From Anthopleura xanthogrammica (taxonomy: Eukaryota > Cnidaria > Anthozoa > Actiniaria > Actiniidae): DNA of 64,000 nt. The translations under genes were made by a program, and so were the position numbers. Location: assembly GCA_964019055.1 (NCBI GenBank), contig OZ025222.1:7126746-7190745 (forward strand). The letters run 5' to 3'. Of this stretch, positions 11,801 to 22,163 are shown piece after piece (the stretch's first letter is position 1; every line of letters begins with the position of its first letter). The notes under the pieces were generated by a model. It did not search any database. It was not told the DNA's origin and saw only the letters and a list, made by a program, of their open reading frames with translations.

Positions 11801-13164
11801 GTTGTGTTGTGTTGTGTTGTGTTGTGTTGTGTTGTGTTGTGTTGTGTTGTGTTGTGTTGTGTTGTGTTGTGTTGTGTTGTGTTGTGTTGTGTTGTGTTGT
11901 GTTGTGTTGTGTTGTGTTGTGTTGTGTTGTGTTGTGTTGTGTTGTGTTGTGTTGTGTTGTGTTGTGTTGTGTTGTGTTGTGTTGTGTTGTGTTGTGTTGT
12001 GTTGTGTTGTGTTGTGTTGTGTTGTGTTGTGTTGTGTTGTGTTGTGTTGTGTTGTGTTGTGTTGTGTTGTGTTGTGTTGTGTTGTGTTGTGTTGTGTTGT
12101 GTTGTGTTGTGTTGTGTTGTGTTGTGTTGTGTTGTGTTGTGTTGTGTTGTGTTGTGTTGTGTTGTGTTGTGTTGTGTTGTGTTGTGTTGTGTTGTGTTGT
12201 GTTGTGTTGTGTTGTGTTGTGCTGTGTTGTGTTGTGTTGTGTTGTGTTGTGTTGTGTTGTGTTGTGTTGTGTTGTGTTGTGTTGTGTTGTGTTGTGTTGT
12301 GTTGTGTTGTGTTGTGTTGTGTTGTGTTGTGTCGTGTTGTCTTGTCTTGTCTTGTCTTGTCTTGTCTTGTCTTGTCTTGTCTCGTCTTGTCTTGTCTTGT
12401 CTTGTCTTGTCTGGTCTTGTCTTGTCTTGTCTTGTAAGTAAATCAGAGTAAATAGCTAATGTATATATTTATTTTTGAACATCCAGCCTAAAATGGTAAT
12501 AGAGCCTTTTCCAAATGCCTTTGCTTCTTATGACAAGAATGGTGACGGGCACGTCTCTGAAGCTGAATTTGCAGCCACCATAACAGACGTAAAGGGCAAT
12601 AAGATAACCGACAAAATGTTTGGTCGCATTGATGCAAACAGTAAGAAAGTACACTTTAATATTTCCTCGCTATTAGGGACATTGTATAATTTGTGACAAG
12701 CGGAAATTACATGACCTTTTATATCTCCATCCACTCTGTTCCTTCTTCCTACATTCGAAATTCAAACTGCTACACATCCGTCTACGCTTCTAAAAAGCTA
12801 GTGAACAGTAGAGTATTGTAGCTGAGTGCCTAAAATACCCTTATTCTATACCTGATATTCGGGGAGTCTTCATTAATAACATTATTTTCTCTGCTTGTTT
12901 CATTTCAGAGGACGGTAGCATAACTTGCAAGGAATTCCTGAAGGCCAAACTATTCTTTGGTAAAAAGAAGCCAACCTGCTAGACAGCAGTAAAAAACCGA
13001 TTCATCACGCAAAAAAGGAACAATAAATGATATAAAAATAAATATAAATAAATGTTTGCATGATACCTGGTCTGTTGATTTGGCGTCAGTCAAAACTGAA
13101 TGAAAAACAAAGAGTTTGTGTTGAATCACTGTGGTTGACAATAAACAAGACTCAAAGCAATAAA
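8872..13164 (+). CDS. Secreted two-EF-hand protein, copy B (138 aa; spliced)
   Basis: Model: non-coding exon about 8872-8941, then an exon from 11065 with CDS 11079-11267, then 12487-12640 and 12909-12982 (stop TAG). Exon lengths (189, 154, 74 coding bases) and phases equal those of copy A, giving 138 residues. The encoded protein differs from copy A at about four positions: IE for TQ near the signal cleavage site (23-24), Thr for Val at 33, and Asn for Lys at 102 or next to it. Signal peptide, four-Cys segment, acidic Met-Asp repeat, both EF-hand loops (79-90, 112-123) and the terminal Cys are intact. The middle intron holds about 1.04 kb of TTGTG plus 95 bases of CTTGT. AATAAA signals lie at 13140 and 13159. 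Near-identical exons and the same intronic satellite show a recent tandem duplication or gene conversion. Confidence 0.8.
9055..9262 (-). mobile_element. Decayed tRNA-derived SINE (intron 1 of copy B)
   Basis: The body matches the SINE in copy A ('ttttcatctcggccct', 'ttttgcggag.gaggaaa', 'gaaccaacaaacaa', 'tgagaggtgag'), but the A- and B-box regions are disrupted. Its place, about 115 bases past the first donor, corresponds to the copy A insertion, so it was probably there before the genes duplicated. Confidence 0.6.
9614..9880 (+). pseudogene. LINE endonuclease relic, copy 2
   Basis: From 9614 an open frame reads T-F-I-D-L-A-F-T-I-D-P-G-K and later I-S-D-H-S-L-V. This resembles the end of the apurinic-type endonuclease of CR1/L2-like non-LTR retrotransposons (final SDH motif). 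It runs to a stop at 9880 with no reverse transcriptase after it, so it is a dead fragment. The bases before it (9485-9605) duplicate 6865-6985. Confidence 0.55.
11297..12340 (+). repeat. TTGTG pentanucleotide microsatellite, about 208 units, intronic
   Basis: The same repeat, in the same intron and at the same distance from the donor, as in copy A. A few single-base variants appear near the 3' end (12222, 12333). Length may be affected by assembly. Confidence 0.97.
12341..12435 (+). repeat. CTTGT pentanucleotide array, about 19 units
   Basis: It directly follows the TTGTG array in copy B and differs from it by G to C at one fixed position per unit, with occasional variants (ctcgt, ctggt). 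Copy A has only one such junction unit (gttgtcttt at about 4208-4216), so this is a lineage-specific secondary expansion. Confidence 0.95.
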
Positions 13165-13329
13165 CGTGAGTTGTCGAGTCATTGATTCGAGTTTCAGTCC
13201 GAGTCATCATAACATAACTTCAATATAATAATATTAATCGGAAACAATAATCTGGGTCAGCCGTGTTTTTAGTTCCAAGTCCTCGTATGCGTATTAGCTT
13301 GTCTTCTTTCATTTTCAAATGCTATTGTT

Positions 13330-13797
13330 CACGCATACACCAGGTGACCTGAGGAAAAACGAGTAGCCAATCAGATTGCCAATCTGTTTTCGGGGGCAAA
13401 ATCAATCCCATGCGTCTCTGCGCGCCCAATTCTTGTAGAAAATCAAAACAAAACAAAATGGTGTCATTAAGCCGAGGATTTAAACTTCGATTTATTTTTC
13501 CTACTTTAAAAAATACGTTGTAAACTCCACATCTTCTGCTGCTTTTGGGTTCTTGGTAATCTCCAGGATGCTTCAAAAGCCTCAAATTGGTTGTTGAGTG
13601 TGTCTCGTTTTTAACACGAAAAGTTTATTGACGAGAGAGTCACACATATTTAAATTCAGCTTATTTTCAAGATGGCCGTTACGAAATTCGAGTGCATTGG
13701 GCGTGCATTGGTTGATGGGATTGATTATTTTTCTGACCAGGAAACCATGCTTTGCGCGCGCCTAGTCAGATCACCTGCCAAGTAAAGTGAACTTCTT
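13330..13797. other. About 465-base insertion downstream of copy B, absent from copy A
   Basis: The flanks align with the region after copy A (tgctattgtt at 5132 and 13320; aacttctttccaagtattt at 5146 and 13789), but this block is missing there. The ends carry short inverted sequence ('aggtgacctga' / 'tcagatcacct'), suggesting a mobile element. The minus-strand open frame inside it has no recognisable domain. Confidence 0.5.
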
Positions 13798-14385
13798 TCC
13801 AAGTATTTGTTTTACACAAACATGTTCAAAAGCCGAATGAAATCAAGTCAGTTTATATTAAACAATATTTTCAATATCTGAGAAAATTAATTCCCCAAAG
13901 ATACTAACTTGTAATACACTGACGTTTACATTGATGATTTTTGCTGCGATTAATATTTGAGGTATGATTTTTGTAGCGATTTTGGTTCTAGTCAAGAATG
14001 GTTAAGGATTAACTGGTAAAGTTTTATTCCGGACACCAAGATTACTTGGACAAATGTCTTATGTTATATTTTGAAATATGACGGCAAAAATCGCCAGTGT
14101 AAATAGGGGTCTTATAGTTTTGAGTTCATGATATGTAGTAAACACCATCCCATAGACACAACAATCACGCATTGATGTAAGATAGATCATGCTAGTAGCT
14201 AGGATCAACATTCAAAAGTATCGCGGGGAATAGCATTTTTCACGGTTACTAAAAATAGATATTGCAAAGCATTGTGGAATCGAAATCATATCAAAATCAT
14301 TGCATGCATTTGAGGACATTTAATATTGGTGACTGGTACATAAGACGCTCACTACTGCGCTTGCGCATATATTAACATATCCAAG

Positions 14386-15006
14386 ATGGCGGGCCTAAGG
14401 AAAAGAGTCTCACGCCCCCCAAAACGATTCATGAATGAATACGACGAATACAGTGAAGAGAAACCCTCAAAAAAGCCTCGAAAGCAAAAAATAGACAAGA
14501 CCCTTTATGACATAGAAGTCAAAGTAGTTGATAAGGCAAAGAAGCGATTGAAAATTCATTTTGTAGGGTATAGTGACAAGTTCGACGAGTGGCGTGATTT
14601 TGACGTTGAGGAGTATTACTTTCCTTTTATTCGCCATGAAAAGAACTTTGTTCCAAGCAACGTATTCCTTAAAGACCGAAGAGATGTGTTTCACAGTCAA
14701 CTCTATCGTGCTGTAAAGAGAAAGCTTTGGTCTGGCCGTAGGGACGACCCTGAGATTCGGATAGAAATCACTGTTGATCAGGATGTATTTTCTACCGGAC
14801 TAGGTCAGTTAATCAACAGCGTTGTACAAAGAGGGAGAGAAGTTTATGCTATTAAAGACAACCGAATTCTAGATGAAACCTTAGGTGGAAAATGGGACGA
14901 AAGAATTTTTAATTCCAATGGTGATTTTGCTTATGTGGAAAACAGAGGGATATTTAGAAGCAATTTGCCCCACGCAAAACTCAAAAAATATAGACATTTT
15001 TGGTAG
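14386..15006 (+). CDS. Chromo-barrel/Tudor-knot-like protein, 206 aa, single exon
   Basis: The start codon is in good context (ccaagATGGcg). Residues 1-40 are very basic with KKPRKQK-type nuclear-localisation sequence. Residues about 41-75 (LYDIEVKVVDKAKKRLKIHF, then VGYSDKFDEWRDF) fit a chromo-barrel/Tudor-knot fold: beta strands, a WxxW-like aromatic pattern and the 'GY.DKFDEW' signature of MRG15/MSL3/ARID4-type barrels. The rest (76-206) is charged, with no recognised domain. Inferred role: nuclear chromatin or RNA binding. It has no intron and lies next to repeats, 1.4 kb outside the block holding the SAP-domain gene, so it may belong to a multicopy or transposon-linked family. It could also be a retrocopy, but I see no poly-A tail. 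Function is unknown. Confidence 0.6.
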   Translation: MAGLRKRVSRPPKRFMNEYDEYSEEKPSKKPRKQKIDKTLYDIEVKVVDKAKKRLKIHFVGYSDKFDEWRDFDVEEYYFPFIRHEKNFVPSNVFLKDRRDVFHSQLYRAVKRKLWSGRRDDPEIRIEITVDQDVFSTGLGQLINSVVQRGREVYAIKDNRILDETLGGKWDERIFNSNGDFAYVENRGIFRSNLPHAKLKKYRHFW

Positions 15007-15114
15007 CAAAATGTGGGTAATTTATTCTAGATTCATAGCGGAGCACCATACTTAAGAAGAAATGGTAACCCATCGAGTTGATTTTTCATGGCTTGATTAC
15101 GTCATCACCTTGTC

Positions 15115-15299
15115 CATACATACATACATACATACATACATACATACATACATACATACATACATACATACATACATACATACATACATACATACATACA
15201 TACATACATACATACATACATACATACATACATACATACATACATACATACATACATACATACATACATACATACATACATACATACATACATACATAC
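15115..15299. repeat. ATAC tetranucleotide microsatellite, about 46 units
   Basis: Uninterrupted ATAC/GTAT repeat starting about 110 bases past the stop of the chromo-barrel gene and ending in a short 'cgtccgtccgtg' variant. It opens several spurious frames on both strands. Confidence 0.97.
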
Positions 15300-15309
15300 G
15301 TCCGTCCGT

Positions 15310-16410
15310 GTACCACTTTGCACAGGGTTCCCGCGCGCTTTGCTTACTCACAAATGCACAGAAAAATTGCAATAATGTACTGAAAGATGGATCAAGAAGT
15401 ATTTTTTCTTATTTTTGCAATGCGAAAAATACGTTTAATCGAAGTCATGTCTGTCTTAAAGTGAACAAAAACAATTTTTCGACTTTAGCGACTTGCTAAA
15501 GAAGATTTAGCGAGGGAAAGCGAGGGAAGATTCTGAATCTTACGATGAAGTTTCGTGACTGAAACTTCAGTGAGAGAAAAAGTGGCCTGTAGACCAGAAA
15601 AACCTGATTATACTGCAAGAATAATATTTCAGCTCCGTAGAAAACACTTCATAGAAGGTGAATTAATTCATTAATGTTAACTAATATTTCGTAAAAAAAA
15701 CGACAAGAAATGTGTAAACTAGCTGGAGAAACTCTCAGACAAGCCAAGGACTTTGGTTCGGCAAACATTGTCAGAAAAACTTGGATAGTTTGTCGTTTTT
15801 ACTGCATTCTAGATTTTTATCATCTATTTCTTCATTACTTGTGAACCAAAAAAGCGATATTTGAAGCTTTGAATTTTTGTTTTTGATCCCATTTCAAGAA
15901 TAAAGGCTAAGACTTAGTAAAAAGACTTGGTTCTTTGAAAAAATATATTTGACGGCCAGCGAACCTCACGCGAAGTCAAAACAAGATTCCAGTTTCATAA
16001 TCATATGAATATTTTGACATTTTATAGATAATTTATTTTAATGTTGAATGAAATATGAAAAAGGAATACATATCACACCAAATATTTGCTATTTATCGGG
16101 CTTTTCCAGCTATTACTATTACACAATCGCAAAAATGATGAGCTTGTTTTTCTTTATAAATAAGCTTATGTTTTTGTAAGATATTTCGCTCGATAATCTG
16201 AAAAAAAAACTTTTCAAAGACCAACTTACTAACAAAGAAAATTATTATCTTGCATTAATGAATATGTCTCTTTTTACATGTGAAGTTCAAGTGAATGTAA
16301 GCTTAAGCTTATCAGTAATATTTTTCGACAATTTTCAGTGTAGTTCACTTTCCACCTAAAAAACTGACAACTTTGATTACTAAGATTTGCTGAATGAAAT
16401 CCTTTGTCCT
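15310..16410. other. Intergenic, no gene seen
   Basis: AT-rich sequence without long open frames, splice-paired exons or recognisable repeats beyond a short inverted 'agacttggttc'-type stretch. Confidence 0.4.
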
Positions 16411-17988
16411 ACTCAGGTGTGTTAAGGCCTGGTTTAGCGATCCGAAACACCCCCCGCGAAGACTCGTGTTGCTTCGATCAAATCCAAGATGGCGGATGTA
16501 CATGTGATGCGATTTAACTGGTATTCGATATGAAATTCGAAGCATACCAAGCATTTGAAGCATTTAAAGTATATATATTTGTCTTCGTTGTTCAAGAATT
16601 ATTTTATTTTTCAAAGATGGAGAAACTAGAAGACGAATGAAGGTGAGTAATTTACATTTTCGTACGAAATTATTTTTACTGGTAAGCTTAAATTACCTTT
16701 AATAAATGAAGTTTCTAAGCAAAATTCTCGGACTAGTCGGGAGTAGCTTTACCACGCAAATAATATATTGATGTTGAAATATATATATTTACTCAGAAGC
16801 TGACCGGTATTCTTTTAAGCACTGAAAATCTTTCTAAAATTAAAGATATATAAGCTTAAGTTAAAGAACGAAATACTCGTGCAAATCTAACTACACTAGA
16901 TTTTTTTCATAGAATAAGTTAATCAGTTATTGGAATCAATTGCAAAAGGACAAGGAAATTTTTAGTAAGCCAGTAATATTTGTTGTAAGGGAGGAGGGTT
17001 TAACTGAATAAGGATTTGTGGTTGGGTTTAATTGGCCTTTTTTCATTTCTAATATTAATAATGTAAACTTATCCCTAGTCTTGATTTCTGCAGTATTCAC
17101 ATGGTTATTGATTATTTTTGTATGATAATATAATGTTTTAAATATACATTTAGCTTATTGATCTGTTTTCATATGGGGTCTGGGTTTTTTCTTATTTTCT
17201 TTTCTTATTTGTTTAAATTTTTGATAAGACTTATGTTTAGCCATACAATTTTAATAAATAATGAATAAATAAATTTCTTAAATAATTATAAGAATATTAT
17301 TATTTACAGCACATTTTTAAAAACATATTTACAGTATATAATCAACCTGTTTTGATGTGTTTTTTAGATTCTGATGAAGGTTGCAGTCTGGTGCTTCTGA
17401 AAACTACAAAATTAATGGTAAATACAGTAACAAAAAATACTTATATTCCATTACTAAATATTGCTGATACCACTGCTTTTAGGTGAGTGCTATGCCACCG
17501 ATTGTTCAAAACAACAGTAGCAAAAATGCCAGAAGGGTAATTGACAAATAACCCTGTCACAATTCTGTTCTGTCAGCATTTAGCAATAAAAACAGTGGTA
17601 ATATACAGCTAGTAGATAAAAGATATGATACTTGACAGTTTGCCAACTCAAGTTTAGCCATCAGTCAAAGGCCATAAAGTTCAATAAGCTGTACATGTAA
17701 TACAGATTACTTAATATATATTTTCATGACTAAACTGCCAATTCCCTAGGAGCTACTGTACGTACATAATATAAATATTTCCTAGACTTCCTCAGAACAA
17801 TAATATAGTGTTATGGTTCTTTGGTAAATACTTTCTGAATGCTAAGCAAGTAAAAACTCACACTTGTGATAGTGTTGTATTCAATTTAACTGACTCGTCA
17901 AGTTCTCTAAAAGTTATTTAAAGTAAAAAATGCAGCTTCCTGAAATGTTAAGATGCATTGTATACTGTACTTGGTGTACTACTATGGC

Positions 17989-20900
17989 TTAAAGATGCAC
18001 AGTTATTTTCCATAGCTTTAGAAGTGAGGATGCTGCTTTTAACCTTGTATTCTTTAATTTCAGTTCATTGGCAAGGTCATCTTTTATAGGCTCTTTCATG
18101 GTGTTGATGCTCTTATTTGTTTCTCTGAAAGCCTTCAGTACCTCAATCTGGATTTTGAAAAGGTGAGTCTCATACCTTTCAATGTGATACCTTGACTTTG
18201 GATTTTTTTGCAAATTCTCTCTCAATTTTTCAAACCTTGAAACTTCTTCTGTTGCACCCAGCACTGTACTTAATGCTTTTGCTGTTTTAGAATGGAGTTG
18301 TTGTTCAGTGTGCTCATTTGTGGCCTTTTTCTTTTTTGATTCTGGTGTAGCATTGCCAGAGAATGGGAATGGCCTTTTCATACTTGCCCCAGTCCTTTCT
18401 TGTTGTTCATAATCCATCTGGTCTTCTCCTTCTGTCATGTTGCCAAGTCTGATTCCAATTATTGGCTGTGTATTTAAGTTGTCTTCTTCATGATCATTAT
18501 CCTGAACATGGCTTTCCATTTGCTCTTCTTCTACCTCCATGTCACTACATGTATATGTAGTGGGCTCTGCATTCTCATCAGCATTCTCATCAGCATTCTC
18601 ATCATTTAAGAAATTATCATCTCCACTTTCTTGTGTCATTTGCTGAGTGATTTGGTCTACAGAAATGACATTGTCATCCTCATCATCAGCAACGTCCTTA
18701 GAGGAACAGCATATTCCAGGCACATGCCATCTCCCCTCAGAATCTCGCAGTTTTGTTGCAGGAATCTTCACTTTGCTCTCTAAGCAATTGGTCCAAGATG
18801 CATCCAGGTGCTCTTGTTCTTTCTTTATGTTGGATGAACGGAAGTGGTGAAGTCTTGGACCCTCTTCTCTGAAGCATACTTGATTAGGACCATCAAAGAA
18901 CTCTATTCCTCCATCAACAGATTGCCACCATACTCCTTCACCTGGCTCCAAGAAGTCAGCAATTAGCTTGAGGTGTGCTTCCCAGTCCCCTGCATATTTC
19001 ATCAGAATGCTTTCAGGGATGAAAGTGTTCTCCATCTGTGGGAGAGACTTTGCTAACTTACTGATTACTCTTTCCTCTTTTAGAATGTAGTTTAGGCCAG
19101 GCTTAGAGGTATCTTGTTTGAGATGAAGAATTGCATTCTTGGAGAGATCTTGGATTCTCCTGTTCCATGTCTTGGAAGTAATGTCTGAGAGTTTCTCAAA
19201 CAACCTTTCAAACATTTCAGCATTGGTAGACCTGTGAGACACAATTCTCAGAAGCTGAGAAGAGTGTGTGATACAACTATGAAAGTAGAGGCCAAAAAGC
19301 TTTCTGTAGCTGAGTGACTTTGGTGGTGTTAGCACTCTTCGGCACTGAATTGCATGTCGCCAACAGAGGTTATGAAGGCGAAGGATCAGTTTGGGAGATC
19401 TTTTTGCATCTTGACAATAATAGATCTCAGCCATTTCACACAATGTTACCAGCAGAAGCTTGATCTCAAGGTTAGCCAGTGGGTACAGGGCAATTGTCAC
19501 AAAAATCAATGTCTTTCTGTAGTCCACACCTCTTAGTTTCTCTTTACTTAGCTGTACGGAAAGGATCTCTTTCAGTTTGATTAATGTGTCTATGTCAGTT
19601 ATGTGATGAGGCAGTTCCTGTAGGATGTTTTTGATGTGGTTCATCAAACAGTGTAGTGCTTCGAAGCACAGGACTTCATATGATTCCAGGTTTAAGTCCT
19701 GGATTGAGGCATTATAGTGCAATAATGCAGGTAGCCTTGTACTTCCACCTAGTACCTCTGCTAAATCTTTCTGCAGTTCATCCTTTTTTCCTTCATCTGA
19801 CATGCCCCTAGCTCGTAGCTCAGCTTTCAGCTCCTTGACTTTCAAGTCTTTGAATGGATGAAGTGAGCCCTTTCTTCCAGCAGGACCAGACAGGATTAAA
19901 TTTCTTTTTTCTTCTAGTGATTTGTATTTCCTCTGAAGGGAGTATTCTACATCGTAGCTACTATTGATGTTGCCATCACAACCAGGACAACCATAGTGAC
20001 CTCCATGCTGAGTTCCATCTTCCATCTCTGCTGCTGGGTTGTCCCCATTCATAAATCTCATGACATCTTTAATTTCTGCTCCAGATTCACTTTTTAGACT
20101 GCTTTTTAATTCTTTTAAATCTTCCTGCCTTGTAGGAACAAATTGCAGTTGGTCTTCTACAGTTGACCTACTAGGACCCAGTATGTACAACTGAGGCTCC
20201 TCTATTGTGGCTTGGACATCAACATTGTTTATTCCAGTCTTAGCAGCCAATTCTTGTGCAGTTAGATGGATAGCATTGTCATAAAGTTCTCTTACACAGA
20301 ATAGCATATGCCCATGGTTTGAAAGAGTTGAATGGTCATGCCACATCAACCAGTTTCTTTGCTGCTGAAATGTTTTCAATAGATCTCTCAATTCTTCAGT
20401 ATCACCCCCGGTTGCCTCATTAATTTTTTCCAGCTCTTCTACTATTTCTTCTCTTGTTAGATTTTCATAGAAACTGTCATCTCTTATTTTAAGTAAGTCC
20501 TTGTTTCTATCAAGGGCTTCGGTTCTAATCTGCTGTAATGGAATTTTCCTTGCAGAGACATTGGTTGTTTTCTGGATTACTTCCCCCTCATTACTCAGAG
20601 CTAATGTAACTATTTCTTTTTGAACAACAGGTACACCAACATCGTATGTTCCATCATCAATTAGCTTCTTGATTGATGCCCGGATCTTCTCATTTGTGCG
20701 TGCAACTGGAACAGATATTTCACCTCCTTCCTGCTTCTTTAGTGCTCGGCGTACACGAAATCCTGTAAGTGATATCAATCAATCAATCAATCAATCCATT
20801 TATTTAAGTGTCTGGTCATATGATAAGAAATATCAGTATGTTTGATCCATACATACAGTATGTTTGTTTTTGTTTGTTTATTTGTTTTAATTGTTTTATA

Positions 20901-22096
20901 GTTTTAGTTAACCCTCATTTTTAACCTTCAATGCAAAACAGATTAAATTTTATCCAGATTTTTGTATGCTCATCACAGGGAATCCAACCTTGTTAGAACT
21001 GGCTATATAAATTGTAATTACCTTTTGTTCCATCCTGAGTATTGGTAAAGTTTGCCATATTGACACCTTGAGTATTCTGTAGGAAGGACTTGAGTATTTG
21101 GCCTGTATTTGAAGGAGATGAGTCTTGCCCCTTGTGCCGGATGTTGTACTTTCTGGCTTGTTCAGACCAGTTTACAGGGCCATGTGGCCATGACTTAACA
21201 TCTATCAATAACTGATCAATGTCACCTATTATGTTTCCTAAAGCAGGGATGTGGGATCTCTCTCTTTCTTTTGGGGATGTCTTTATGGCCCTTTCTCTTG
21301 CCTCATCTAGTGTTTCAAAAGACTCTGCCAGTCGTCTCTGTTGTCTTGCACTGTATGAATCCCTTGAGCTTAGGTGTACACCAGTGTCATTCTTAATTAA
21401 AACCTTATTTTCAAGATCTCGCTTTGTGTGCCTGAGCTTATTCCTTTTCTGTTTTCTTTTTTCAACAGGGGAAAGTTTTCTCTCAAGGCCAGCCTCTGGG
21501 ACAAGAACCAGAATTTCACTCAGTGTCTTTCCAAAGTTTTTCTTACATTTTTCATCATATGTTGAATAGATTTCTTGTCCAACTGACTTCAGCTGTTTCT
21601 TTGTTGCCCTTATAATTGAGCCTTCAGGAAGAAGTGTATGCTTGTTTGCATCAGTAGTAATATTACTTAGGGGACCTCCTTTTCCCAACCTGCACATCTT
21701 TTTCATTGGATATGTTGCTTGGGACTTTGAGTTGTAGAGCTGACAAGCCTTGCAATTTGTTAATGAATGTGCTTTTCTCGTTTCGTTGGTCATTATTTTG
21801 CCTTGATCGAACCAGTTTTGCATTGCAAATCGAGACAAATAAGACTGCTTGTCTTCTTTGCATCTCCAGTTTACAGTTTGGTCGTCTATTTTCTTAGCAA
21901 CACGATTGAAGTCGTAGCGTGTAATGTCAAACCTCGAATAGCCTTTGAAATGTTCACAGTAAAGTTTATACCTTTCCTGCAAGACTCTTGCACCAAACTT
22001 TGCTTTTCCTTCATTCAAGGCTTTTGTGATAGAACACAAGTTCTTAGTTTCACGAATGCACACCCTAGCCCAGGCACATTCCACTTTAACAGACAT
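17989..22096 (-). CDS. Large SAP-domain protein, 1282 aa (two coding exons), family unrecognised; possible transposase
   Basis: Exon 1 is 22096-21022 (358 codons plus one base, donor GTAATT). Exon 2 is 20762-17989 (acceptor ttacag). The join is in frame (AAA G/GA TTT). The N-terminal part is basic with a C-x2-C pair (NCKACQ). Around residue 497-505 is W-L-M-W-H-D-H-S, followed by a conserved-looking H-G-H segment; this Asp could be the first acid of an RNase H-like transposase, but that is inference. A zinc-ribbon-like GCPGC sits at 616-620. A SAP motif (K-x-L-K-V-K-E-L-K-x-E-L-R-A-R-G) spans about 661-698. Alpha-helical sequence follows, with an LHYN and an EALHCLMNH element. Then come an acidic tract with DENA repeats (about 1040-1115), an SKKKK nuclear-localisation signal (about 1167) and a coiled-coil-like C terminus. 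It is the only gene inside the inverted-repeat block. Confidence 0.7.
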
Positions 22097-22163
22097 TATA
22101 TAGTTGATTGCACACTACAATAGCTTCTAAAGAAGCTGTATGCAATTAATCAACTATATAATT
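22097..22163. repeat. Hairpin directly before the SAP-protein start codon
   Basis: The arms 'attatatagttgatt' and 'aatcaactatataat' pair, with a second inner stem 'agcttct/agaagct'. The outer arm begins at or next to the ATG (complement at 22094-22096), so the 5' leader of this gene could fold into a stem ending at the start codon. Confidence 0.6.

Noticed and set aside
13322..13585. 87-codon minus-strand frame
   Set aside because: Lies within an insertion present only next to copy B; no domain, no splice partner.
15115..15299. CRISPR-like array
   Set aside because: All regular repeats in the window are simple microsatellites without spacers, and the genome is eukaryotic.
15062..15499. Tyr-Ile-His-Thr and Met-Tyr-Val-Cys repeat frames over the ATAC array
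   Set aside because: Simple-repeat translation in several frames on both strands, with no start context or conserved flanks.
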